In this document: positions 1-4,830 of the stretch, piece after piece
Layout: each line of letters starts with the position of its first letter
How positions within the stretch are numbered: the stretch's first letter is position 1
NCBI GenBank assembly: GCA_018903185.1
Contig: JAHIQV010000445.1
Location: 1-5,626, forward strand
Direction: 5' to 3'
DNA from: Gammaproteobacteria bacterium
Lineage (GTDB): Bacteria > Pseudomonadota > Gammaproteobacteria > Burkholderiales > Burkholderiaceae_C
DNA: 5,626 bases
Position numbers and translations under genes: made by a program
Notes under the pieces: model-generated
What the model was told of the DNA's origin: nothing
Seen by the model: only the letters and a program-made list of their open reading frames with translations
Database searches by the model: none

Positions 1-55
1 CCATGGCGCCCGCGCCCACGACGAGGTAGTCGGTCTCGATGGTGTGGTGGTGCAT
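1..55 (-). CDS. FAD/NAD(P)-binding oxidoreductase, N-terminal fragment
   Basis: Only the first 18 codons are in the window; the rest lies beyond base 1. The visible N-terminus, MHHHTIETDYLVVGAGAM, contains the first beta strand and the start of the glycine-rich dinucleotide loop (residues 10-18, DYLVVGAGAM), the signature of a Rossmann-fold FAD or NAD(P) binding site. Known flavoprotein monooxygenases and related oxidoreductases begin this way. The ATG at 55 is chosen because AAGGGAG (minus strand, 67 to 61) sits 5 bases upstream. The gene follows the haloperoxidase-like gene by 45 bp on the same strand and is probably the third gene of that operon. It should be a cytoplasmic flavin enzyme, since the dinucleotide fold starts right at the N-terminus with no signal peptide. 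Hydroxylase, halogenase-like or reductase activity cannot be told apart from so short a piece. Confidence 0.75.
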   Translation of the reverse strand, partial: MHHHTIETDYLVVGAGAM

Positions 56-56
56 G

Positions 57-101
57 TCAGCTCCCTTCGTGCAAAAAGTGGTGTACGGGCAGCCGGTTCA
101 T
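57..101 (-). other. possible 14-codon coupled micro-ORF
   Basis: The reading frame MNRLPVHHFLHEGS begins with an ATG that shares a base with the TGA stop of the haloperoxidase-like gene (TGATG, 103 to 99). It ends with a TGA at 59 to 57, two bases before the ATG of the flavoprotein gene. The Shine-Dalgarno of the flavoprotein lies inside its last codons. This arrangement would allow ribosomes to re-initiate and pass from one gene to the next. No protein family is recognised, and the peptide itself may have no function or may not be made. Confidence 0.2.
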
Positions 102-1303
102 CACGGTGCCTCCCGCAGCAGCTGCTCGACCGCCAGCTGGCCGACCTGGCGGCCCAGGGCCTCGCCGGCATCGGTGGAGAAGCGGTAGTGCAGGCCGCCG
201 TGGATGCGGGCCTCGGAGACCTCGCGAACGAAGTCCTCGGTGCTCTTCCATTGCCGCACCGCACCCTTGGCGCTCGGGCTGGAGGTGCCCAGCACCGGCA
301 AGGCGCGGGAACCAAACTCGGCGTCGATCACCGCGCCCACCGCGCTGGCCAGGCTGCTGTGCGCGCTCGGGTACTCGGGGTGCATCGGTGTATCGACAAG
401 CGGCGCCCAGCCGGCCGCGCGTTCGGTTGCCGCGTGGCCGTCGAGGTCGCCATTGCGGATCGCGGTGACGGGGCGCCAGAAGTGGTGGTGGTACTTGGCG
501 TCGATGACACCGATGATGGCGTCGTCCATGGCCTGCGCCACCGCGGCAAACAGACGGGCATTGCGGGCCGGATCGCGTCCGGGTTGTTCGGCGGCCGAGC
601 GCACGACGCCGTGGTAGATCGCCGGCATCGAATAGGTCCAGAAGCGTGCGGCCTCGGTCTGCTCGGCGCTGCGCCGACCACCCGAGCGCTCGCCCAGCGA
701 CTTCACCTCGTTGTAGTCGCGTGCCCACTGCTCGCTGCCCAGGGACGGCGGCGGACCGGGACGGAACTGCGCCGCGCCCGCCATCAGCCAGGGCTTGCGC
801 TGCGCCCATTGCGGTACGGCCGGCAAGGCGGTCGGCACATAGACGCCCGCGGTGGCGTGCGGCCGGTAACTTTCGGCGCCGCCCGCGCCGTCGCCGGCGC
901 GAGCAGCCAGCACGACCGCTGCGGCACGTTCGCCGGTGGCCATGCCGACAGCCTTGGCGGGACCGTCGGCAATGCCCGCCAGCGCCGCCTGGACGGCGGC
1001 ATCGATCTTCGTCCGCTGGTCCGGCAGCAACTGCGTCAAGGTGGCCTGGTTCGCCACCGCCACCGCGGCGTCAATGGCCGGCTTCGCGGTGGCCAGCCGC
1101 GGCGGCAGACCATCGAGCGCCTGGTGCACCGCGGTCTGCACGATAGCCATGACGCGGATCGCCGGCGGCGTGCCGAGCGGCGACCCGGCCACCAGCGAGT
1201 TGGCCCGCAGGTTCCAGTCGGTGACGGTGTCGGCGTTCGCCTGCAGCGCTGCCGTCGCGACCAGTGAAGCCAGCAGCGCGTGGCGTGAAAGGGGGGTGTT
1301 CAT
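101..1303 (-). CDS. Vanadium-dependent haloperoxidase-like exported protein (PAP2 superfamily)
   Basis: This is a 400-residue protein. Residues 1-24 form a Sec signal peptide: a short basic start, the hydrophobic core LLASLVATAAL, and a probable cut after QANA. The mature protein should be periplasmic. The vanadate/phosphate pocket of the PAP2 superfamily is complete in its C-terminal third: K270-x6-R277-P (KYHHHFWRP), P312-S-A-H315, and R366-x5-H372 (RIHGGLH). In this family the last histidine binds vanadate covalently, the PSxH histidine is the acid-base, and Lys and Arg hold the oxyanion. Known members use hydrogen peroxide to oxidise halides, or act as acid phosphatases; sequence alone does not separate these. 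The usual PSGH is PSAH, and the usual SR before the last motif is AR. The ATG at 1303 is preferred because GGAG lies 6 bases upstream. The gene starts 21 bp after the methyltransferase and is probably co-transcribed with it. Confidence 0.88.
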   Translation of the reverse strand: MNTPLSRHALLASLVATAALQANADTVTDWNLRANSLVAGSPLGTPPAIRVMAIVQTAVHQALDGLPPRLATAKPAIDAAVAVANQATLTQLLPDQRTKIDAAVQAALAGIADGPAKAVGMATGERAAAVVLAARAGDGAGGAESYRPHATAGVYVPTALPAVPQWAQRKPWLMAGAAQFRPGPPPSLGSEQWARDYNEVKSLGERSGGRRSAEQTEAARFWTYSMPAIYHGVVRSAAEQPGRDPARNARLFAAVAQAMDDAIIGVIDAKYHHHFWRPVTAIRNGDLDGHAATERAAGWAPLVDTPMHPEYPSAHSSLASAVGAVIDAEFGSRALPVLGTSSPSAKGAVRQWKSTEDFVREVSEARIHGGLHYRFSTDAGEALGRQVGQLAVEQLLREAP

Positions 1304-1309
1304 GCGGAT

Positions 1310-1313
1310 CTCC
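1310..1313 (-). promoter_or_regulatory. Shine-Dalgarno of the haloperoxidase-like gene
   Basis: GGAG is followed by ATCCGC and then ATG at 1303. It decides the start: the alternative TTG codon at 1315 overlaps this site, would add only MEIR, and would push charged residues in front of the signal peptide. Confidence 0.7.
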
Positions 1314-1324
1314 AATGGCCAGGT

Positions 1325-2152
1325 TCATTGTTTGGTGATGACGACTTCGAGGTATTCGCTGGGCACGACCAGCGACTGCGGACCCGCCACGTTCAGCTCG
1401 TCCAGCAACGCGGTGATCGCGCGTTCGAGCGACTGCGCACCCTGGGCATCGAGCGCGGCAAAGGCCTTGTGCGTGGGGCCGTAGAGTTCGCGGAACACCT
1501 GCACCCAGTGCGCCGCCGAGTGGTAGCGGAAGTTGAAGTGGCGGTGCTCGCAACGGATCTGCGCCGCGTGTGAGCCGAACAGCTCGACGATGTGCGATTC
1601 GGTGCCCCAGAGCAGCGGCGAAGCCACCCCGGCCGGTGGCGGCACGTGGGCGCCGATGAGCCTGAACAGGCGGCCGATGAACCCGCCCGGGGTCCAGTTC
1701 GCCAGGCCGATGCGGCCGCCGCTGCGCAACACGCGCAGCATCTCGCTGGCGGAGCGCTGGTGCTCGGGCGTGAACATCACGCCAAAGGTGGAGAGCACGG
1801 CATCGAAGCTGGCGTCGGCGAACGGCAGGGCCTCGGCGTCGGCGTGCTGGAACTGGATCGCCAGGCCCTCGGCGCGCGCACGGTCGTGGCCTTTGGCCAG
1901 CAGCGCCTGCACGTAGTCGGTCGAGGTGACGCTGGCGTGGCGCCGCGCGGCGGCCAGCGAGGCGTTGCCGTTGCCGGCGGCCACGTCGAGAACGCGCTCG
2001 CCAGCGCGCACGTCGACCGCTTCGGCGAGCGTTTCGCCGACGATCTGCAAGGTGGTGCCGATGACAGCGTAGTCGCCACTGGCCCAGGTGGCTTGCTGGC
2101 GCTGCTTGATGGCGGCGTAGTCGGGGGCGGGTTTTTCAAGAACGGTGTTCAT
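1325..2152 (-). CDS. Class I SAM-dependent methyltransferase
   Basis: This is a 275-residue cytoplasmic protein that should transfer a methyl group from S-adenosylmethionine to an unknown acceptor. The Rossmann-type methyltransferase core is clear: motif I VLDVAAGNGNAS at residues 54-65 (SAM loop), the acidic end of the next strand at T78-D79, DAEALPF at 105-111 (adenine side), FDAVLSTFGVMF at 116-127 (motif IV region), and LRSGGRIGLANW at 142-153. It resembles the UbiE/Methyltransf_11 group. Residues from about 155 on form the variable substrate cap, so the substrate cannot be assigned. The ATG at 2152 has AGGAG 8 bases upstream (2165 to 2161). It is the first gene of the minus-strand operon with the haloperoxidase-like and flavoprotein genes, and is divergent from the AraC-type regulator. 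Natural-product or xenobiotic O-methylation is an inference from the neighbours only. Confidence 0.9.
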   Translation of the reverse strand: MNTVLEKPAPDYAAIKQRQQATWASGDYAVIGTTLQIVGETLAEAVDVRAGERVLDVAAGNGNASLAAARRHASVTSTDYVQALLAKGHDRARAEGLAIQFQHADAEALPFADASFDAVLSTFGVMFTPEHQRSASEMLRVLRSGGRIGLANWTPGGFIGRLFRLIGAHVPPPAGVASPLLWGTESHIVELFGSHAAQIRCEHRHFNFRYHSAAHWVQVFRELYGPTHKAFAALDAQGAQSLERAITALLDELNVAGPQSLVVPSEYLEVVITKQ

Positions 2153-2160
2153 GGGGTGGT

Positions 2161-2165
2161 CTCCT
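2161..2165 (-). promoter_or_regulatory. Shine-Dalgarno of the methyltransferase
   Basis: AGGAG lies 8 bases before the ATG at 2152. It supports this start over an upstream in-frame ATG at 2230, which would add a low-complexity Pro/Arg-rich stretch absent from the methyltransferase fold. Confidence 0.65.
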
Positions 2166-2205
2166 GAGGAAGTTGGTGGGGGTCGGCGCGGGCTTGCGGC
2201 GACGG

Positions 2206-2220
2206 GCCCATTCTTTGGGC
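2206..2220. repeat. Short inverted repeat in the methyltransferase leader
   Basis: GCCCA, five bases, then TGGGC form a perfect 5-bp inverted repeat, 53 bp upstream of the methyltransferase start. It could be a small hairpin in the 5' leader or part of the promoter. It is short enough to be chance in GC-rich DNA. Confidence 0.25.
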
Positions 2221-2252
2221 AGTGGGGCATTGACGCTTTCCCGGACGTCCTT

Positions 2253-2337
2253 CAGACTTGTCTGTTCGTCCGTGATTGCGTCTGGCCACCCGCGGCCCTG
2301 GCCGGGAATCCGCCGCGCTTGATCGCGACGCCAGACG
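2253..2337. promoter_or_regulatory. Candidate operator cluster of the AraC-type regulator
   Basis: The 199-bp divergent region (2153-2351) holds four copies of one 5-mer. CAGAC at 2253 and GTCTG at 2260 face each other across TT, GTCTG recurs at 2280 (20 bp, about two helical turns, from the second copy), and CAGAC lies at 2332. The last two belong to a perfect 8-bp inverted repeat, CGTCTGGC (2279-2286) and GCCAGACG (2330-2337). About 0.4 copies of a 5-mer would be expected in a region this size counting both strands. A weak -35-like TTGACG lies at 2230-2235 pointing toward the regulator, without a good -10. This would suit an activator-dependent promoter. Binding by the adjacent regulator is inferred. 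Confidence 0.4.
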
Positions 2338-2338
2338 T

Positions 2339-2343
2339 GGAGG
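2339..2343 (+). promoter_or_regulatory. Shine-Dalgarno of the AraC-type regulator
   Basis: GGAGG lies 8 bases before the ATG at 2352. It fixes the start there and argues against the much longer frame that opens upstream and would cross the whole divergent promoter region. Confidence 0.7.
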
Positions 2344-2351
2344 TTCCCGCC

Positions 2352-3356
2352 ATGAACCACGACCCCTTGTCCGACGTGCTGCGCAGCGTGCGCCTGCGCG
2401 GTTCGGTCTTTTATTACGTGAGCTTTGGCGACGAGTGGGCAGCGGAAACCCCCGCCTCACCCGATCTGGCGCGCGCCCTGATTCCGGGTGCCGAGCACGT
2501 GCTGGCCTACCACCTGCTCGCCCGGGGCAACGGCTGGGCCGCCACCGACGGCGAGCCGCCGGTGCGGCTGGCACAGGGCGACATCGTGATGTTTCCGCGC
2601 GGCGACGGACACGTCATTTCCAGCGCACCCGGCATGCATGCGCAGGAAGACCACAGCGACTGGCGCTTCACCACCCGCAACGACCCCAAACCCATCGCGG
2701 TGGCCTACCACCGCGGCGTGTTGCGCCCGGGCGCCGCGATTCCTGCCGAGGAGGCGACATCGGTGGTCGTCTGCGGCTTCATCGCCTGCGACCTGCTGCC
2801 CTTCAACCCCCTGATCTCGTCCCTGCCCCGCCTGCTGCATCTGGCGTCCGGCGGCCTGGGGTCGTGGGTGGCGCAGTTGCTGGACCAGGCGGTGTCGGAG
2901 TCGCGCGAGAGCCGCGCCGGCAGCGCCGCCGTGCTCGAACGGGTCGGCGAAATGGTCTTTGTCGACGCGGCCCGGCGCCACCTGGAGTCCTTGCCCAGCA
3001 ACGCCTCGGGCTGGTTCGCCGCGCTGCGTGATCGCCATGTGGGGCGTGCGATCCACCTCATGCACGAGAAGCCGGCCCATCCCTGGACGATCGACGAACT
3101 GGGGCGCGAGGCCGGGCTGTCGCGTTCGGCCCTGCACGAACGATTCGTCGAACTCGCCGGCCAGCCACCGATGCAATACCTCACCAGCTGGCGCATGCAG
3201 CTGGGCGCCGGCCTGCTGCGCAACAGCGACAGCAAGGTCGCAACGATCGCGCAGGAGGTGGGTTACGACTCGGAAGCGTCGTTCTCCCGCGCGTTCAAAC
3301 GCAGCGTGGGACAGCCGCCCGCGGCGTGGCGGCGCAAGCAGCGTGTGGGGGCCTGA
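2352..3356 (+). CDS. AraC-family transcriptional regulator with Cupin_6-type sensor domain
   Basis: This is a 334-residue DNA-binding regulator. Residues about 4-200 match the Cupin_6 (AraC-binding-2) type of ligand domain: the opening DPLSDVLRSVRLRGSVFYYV, then the beta-barrel segments HVLAYHLLARGNGW (49-62) and RLAQGDIVMFPRGDGHVI (72-89), with a helical linker at about 150-215. The C-terminal 100 residues are the AraC double helix-turn-helix. The first HTH is around WTIDELGREAGLSRSALHERF (245-265) and the second around VATIAQEVGYDSEASFSRAFK (296-316), followed by the usual G-Q-P-P-x-x-W-R ending. It is divergent from the methyltransferase/haloperoxidase/flavoprotein operon and separated from it by repeated GTCTG/CAGAC sites, so it very probably controls that operon and perhaps itself. 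The inducer is unknown. Its end lies 12 bp from the convergent dioxygenase gene. Confidence 0.93.
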   Translation: MNHDPLSDVLRSVRLRGSVFYYVSFGDEWAAETPASPDLARALIPGAEHVLAYHLLARGNGWAATDGEPPVRLAQGDIVMFPRGDGHVISSAPGMHAQEDHSDWRFTTRNDPKPIAVAYHRGVLRPGAAIPAEEATSVVVCGFIACDLLPFNPLISSLPRLLHLASGGLGSWVAQLLDQAVSESRESRAGSAAVLERVGEMVFVDAARRHLESLPSNASGWFAALRDRHVGRAIHLMHEKPAHPWTIDELGREAGLSRSALHERFVELAGQPPMQYLTSWRMQLGAGLLRNSDSKVATIAQEVGYDSEASFSRAFKRSVGQPPAAWRRKQRVGA

Positions 3357-3368
3357 CGCAGCGCGGTA

Positions 3369-4112
3369 TCAATCGCCCTGAAAGCCGCCCGAACGGTAGG
3401 TCAGCACCAGCGTGTCTCGCCAGCCCAGCTCGCCACCCACCAGCGGCTGGATCGGCGTGGTTTCATGGATCACACGCGCATCGTCCAGCAGCAGCAGCGA
3501 CCAGGGCTCGGTCAGTGTGAAGCGCTGGCCGCTGGGGCCGTCGGCCTCGAACACGCGACTCTCGCCGCCCTTGATGCGGTGGCGCCCGAGCATGAACACC
3601 GCCACCAGATCGACGCCGTCGCGGTGCGCGCCTTCGGGCGTGGGGCGGCCGATGCCGTCGGTGGTGTCGATGCGGAAGGGGTGCGCCTCGACAAACCAGG
3701 GCTGGCTGCCGCGCAAGGCCGAGACTGCCTCGCCCACCCGCGCCAGCAGGCGGTTCCACACCGGCAGCGCGACCTGCTCGGGCTGCATGGGCTCGAACCA
3801 GCGCTGCATGCCGCCGTGCAGGGCGTTGTATTCCAGCGGCTGCCAGTGGGCGCGGTGCGGCGCCTGATGCACCGCCTGGCCATCGACCACGAAGCAGCTG
3901 TGGCGGCGGCTTCGGTAGCGCCCACCGTCTTTCAGGTAGGCATCGGGCGGCAGGTGATCCCAGCCGGCGTGCAGCGCATCGAGTTCGGCCACGTCGGCCG
4001 GCAGCCATTGCCGCACATCGGCCGCAGAAATCAACGCAAAACCGTGCAAACGCAGGGCGGCATCCACCCCGTCAAGGGGCACACAAGGTGGCAAGAAAGC
4101 ACTGGTGGTCAT
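3369..4112 (-). CDS. 2-oxoglutarate/Fe(II)-dependent dioxygenase family protein (isoleucine dioxygenase-like)
   Basis: This is a 247-residue cytoplasmic protein. The Fe(II) triad is visible as H163-R-D165 (EGAHRDGVD) and a distal H216 in DDARVIHETTP. The likely 2-oxoglutarate-binding arginine is R232 or R240 in the closing strands (GWRDTLVLTYRSGG). The spacing, total length and preceding EAHPFRIDTTDGIGRPTPEG segment resemble the 2OG-Fe dioxygenase family (2OG-Fe_Oxy_2) that includes the L-isoleucine 4-hydroxylase of Bacillus. Members hydroxylate free amino acids or related small molecules while converting 2-oxoglutarate and oxygen to succinate and carbon dioxide; the substrate here is unknown. 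The gene is monocistronic, convergent with the regulator and divergent from the hemerythrin. No terminator is visible in the 12-bp gap (3357-3368). The ATG at 4112 has no Shine-Dalgarno. It is the only well-placed start, and the protein aligns from there. Confidence 0.85.
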   Translation of the reverse strand: MTTSAFLPPCVPLDGVDAALRLHGFALISAADVRQWLPADVAELDALHAGWDHLPPDAYLKDGGRYRSRRHSCFVVDGQAVHQAPHRAHWQPLEYNALHGGMQRWFEPMQPEQVALPVWNRLLARVGEAVSALRGSQPWFVEAHPFRIDTTDGIGRPTPEGAHRDGVDLVAVFMLGRHRIKGGESRVFEADGPSGQRFTLTEPWSLLLLDDARVIHETTPIQPLVGGELGWRDTLVLTYRSGGFQGD

Positions 4113-4117
4113 GGCGG

Positions 4118-4132
4118 GGCAGTGTAACTGCC
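4118..4132. promoter_or_regulatory. 15-bp palindrome at the dioxygenase start
   Basis: GGCAGT-GTA-ACTGCC is a perfect 6-bp inverted repeat with a 3-base centre, ending 5 bases before the dioxygenase ATG. On the minus strand the centre reads TTACACT, a passable -10 element (4 of 6 matches to TATAAT). It would place transcription start at or next to the ATG. It may therefore be an operator over the core promoter of a leaderless gene, or a hairpin in the leader. No clear -35 is seen. Confidence 0.4.
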
Positions 4133-4186
4133 GGCTGTGCCCGCGGCCGCATCCGGGTTCACCCGCAGTGGCACCCTGAGGAGTTT

Positions 4187-4200
4187 CTGCGCTGGATCAA
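4187..4200. promoter_or_regulatory. Possible FNR/Anr-like site upstream of hemerythrin
   Basis: On the minus strand this reads TTGATCCAGCGCAG: a perfect TTGAT half-site, a 4-base spacer and a poor second half (two of five matches to ATCAA). It lies 55 bp upstream of the hemerythrin ATG. FNR/Anr proteins regulate genes by oxygen level, which would suit an oxygen-binding protein, but the degenerate second half makes this tentative. Confidence 0.25.
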
Positions 4201-4240
4201 AACGTGGCCGTGGGCGGGCTGTCAAGCTGAGCGCGAAGCC

Positions 4241-4247
4241 AAGGAGG
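4241..4247 (+). promoter_or_regulatory. Strong Shine-Dalgarno of hemerythrin
   Basis: AAGGAGG is an essentially full anti-16S match, 7 bases before the ATG at 4255. It is the strongest ribosome site in the window and predicts high translation of the hemerythrin. Confidence 0.8.
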
Positions 4248-4254
4248 TTGTTTT

Positions 4255-4701
4255 ATGAACACTGTTGAATGGTCCGATGCCCTGCAACTGGACTACGAGC
4301 CCATGGACGCCGTACACCGCGAATTTGTGGACCTGCTGGCGCTGGCACAAAACGCACCCGACGCCACCCTGCCACTGGCCTGGGCCGCTGTCGTGGATCA
4401 CACCGCGGAACATTTCGCCCGGGAAGACGAGTGGATGCGAAAAACCCGGTTTTCCGCCGCCGAGAACCACATCATCCAGCACCGGGTGGTGCTCCATGTG
4501 CTGCGGGAAGGCTTGGCGCTGGCGCGCGCCGGTCAGATGGATGCGGTCCGTGAAATGGCCGGTGAGTTGGCGGTCTGGTTTGCCAAACACACCCAGTCAC
4601 TGGACGCGGCCCTGGCGCTGCACATGCGCCGCGAACCTGCTGGCGGTGGTGCGTCCAGGCGCGCAAGCGGGGGCAACCCGACGGTCCATGCGCACCTGTA
4701 G
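4255..4701 (+). CDS. Bacteriohemerythrin (di-iron oxygen-binding protein)
   Basis: This is a 148-residue soluble protein with a single hemerythrin domain (about residues 5-122), a four-helix bundle that binds oxygen at a non-haem di-iron centre. All seven expected ligands are present with family spacing: H21 (DAVHREF), H53 and E57 (EHFAREDEW, the HxxxE motif), H72 and H76 (NHIIQH), and H112 and D117 (KHTQSLD). The N-terminal MNTVEWSDALQLDYEPMD is typical of bacterial members. Roles known in the family are oxygen storage or delivery to membrane oxidases and oxygen sensing. No signalling domain is fused here. Residues about 126-148 are a Gly/Ser/Arg-rich tail that looks unstructured and non-conserved. 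The start is fixed by a strong AAGGAGG. The next gene on the strand begins 129 bp downstream and has its own promoter-like sequence. Confidence 0.93.
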   Translation: MNTVEWSDALQLDYEPMDAVHREFVDLLALAQNAPDATLPLAWAAVVDHTAEHFAREDEWMRKTRFSAAENHIIQHRVVLHVLREGLALARAGQMDAVREMAGELAVWFAKHTQSLDAALALHMRREPAGGGASRRASGGNPTVHAHL

Positions 4702-4731
4702 CAGGCCCATCTGGAGCGACCCGGGCGAGGC

Positions 4732-4828
4732 AAAGGAGACAAGGCCCCGAACAACCCCAATGGGGATGGGGTAAACCATGTAAGCACAATATTCGGCCTT
4801 GTTTATATTGTTTCCCTAAAGGAGACAA
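4732..4828 (+). repeat. Duplicated 11-bp ribosome-binding leader
   Basis: AAAGGAGACAA occurs at 4732-4742 and again at 4818-4828, 86 bp apart. The second copy is the Shine-Dalgarno leader of the DUF2189 gene. The first copy is not followed by a start codon at useful spacing; the nearest downstream frame, ATG GGG ATG GGG TAA at 4760-4774, is four codons long. The first copy may be a leftover of a lost or moved gene start. Confidence 0.5.
4786..4811. promoter_or_regulatory. AT-rich promoter-like segment with inverted repeat
   Basis: ACAATAT (4786-4792) and ATATTGT (4805-4811) form a perfect 7-bp inverted repeat around 12 bases. The right arm overlaps TATATT (4804-4809), a 5-of-6 match to the -10 consensus, located 21 bases before the DUF2189 start codon. 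TTGTTT also repeats directly at 4799 and 4808. Bases 4781-4820 are 27 of 40 A/T, in sharp contrast with the GC-rich surroundings. There is no good -35, so an activator, or a repressor at the repeat, is plausible. The rest of the 4702-4830 gap shows no clear terminator. Confidence 0.4.
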
Positions 4829-4830
4829 TC

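Noticed and set aside
44..1267. 407-codon open frame on the plus strand opposite the haloperoxidase-like gene
   Set aside because: It is antisense to a gene with clear family motifs, is rich in Arg/Gly/Ala/His as GC-rich shadow frames are, and shows no recognisable domain.
2153..2230. 26-residue N-terminal extension of the methyltransferase from an ATG at 2230
   Set aside because: The added sequence is Pro/Arg-rich and not part of the fold, and AGGAG lies in front of the ATG at 2152.
2145..2351. N-terminal extension of the AraC-type regulator upstream of 2352
   Set aside because: It would cross the whole divergent promoter region and overlap the methyltransferase start. GGAGG at 2339 and the family-like N-terminus support the ATG at 2352.
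2457..3176. 239-codon minus-strand frame opposite the AraC-type regulator
   Set aside because: It is a composition-driven shadow frame with no domain and no ribosome site, lying across a well-supported gene.
3357..3368. Bidirectional terminator between the convergent regulator and dioxygenase genes
   Set aside because: The 12-bp gap and flanking bases show no stem with a T-run on either strand.
3465..4127. 220-codon plus-strand frame opposite the dioxygenase
   Set aside because: It is a shadow frame. The minus strand carries the full iron-binding motif set.
4111..4179. 22-codon frame on the plus strand starting opposite the dioxygenase start codon (MAGQCNCRLC...)
   Set aside because: There is no convincing ribosome site, no family, and the length is within chance.
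4124..4258. Frame reading HPQWHPEEFLRWIKTWPW that ends overlapping the hemerythrin ATG
   Set aside because: It looks protein-like but has no start codon in the intergenic stretch, and the frame simply runs on from the antisense of the dioxygenase.
4755..4765. CCCC-AAT-GGGG as a terminator after hemerythrin
   Set aside because: The stem is only 4 bp and no T-run follows, so it does not qualify as an intrinsic terminator.
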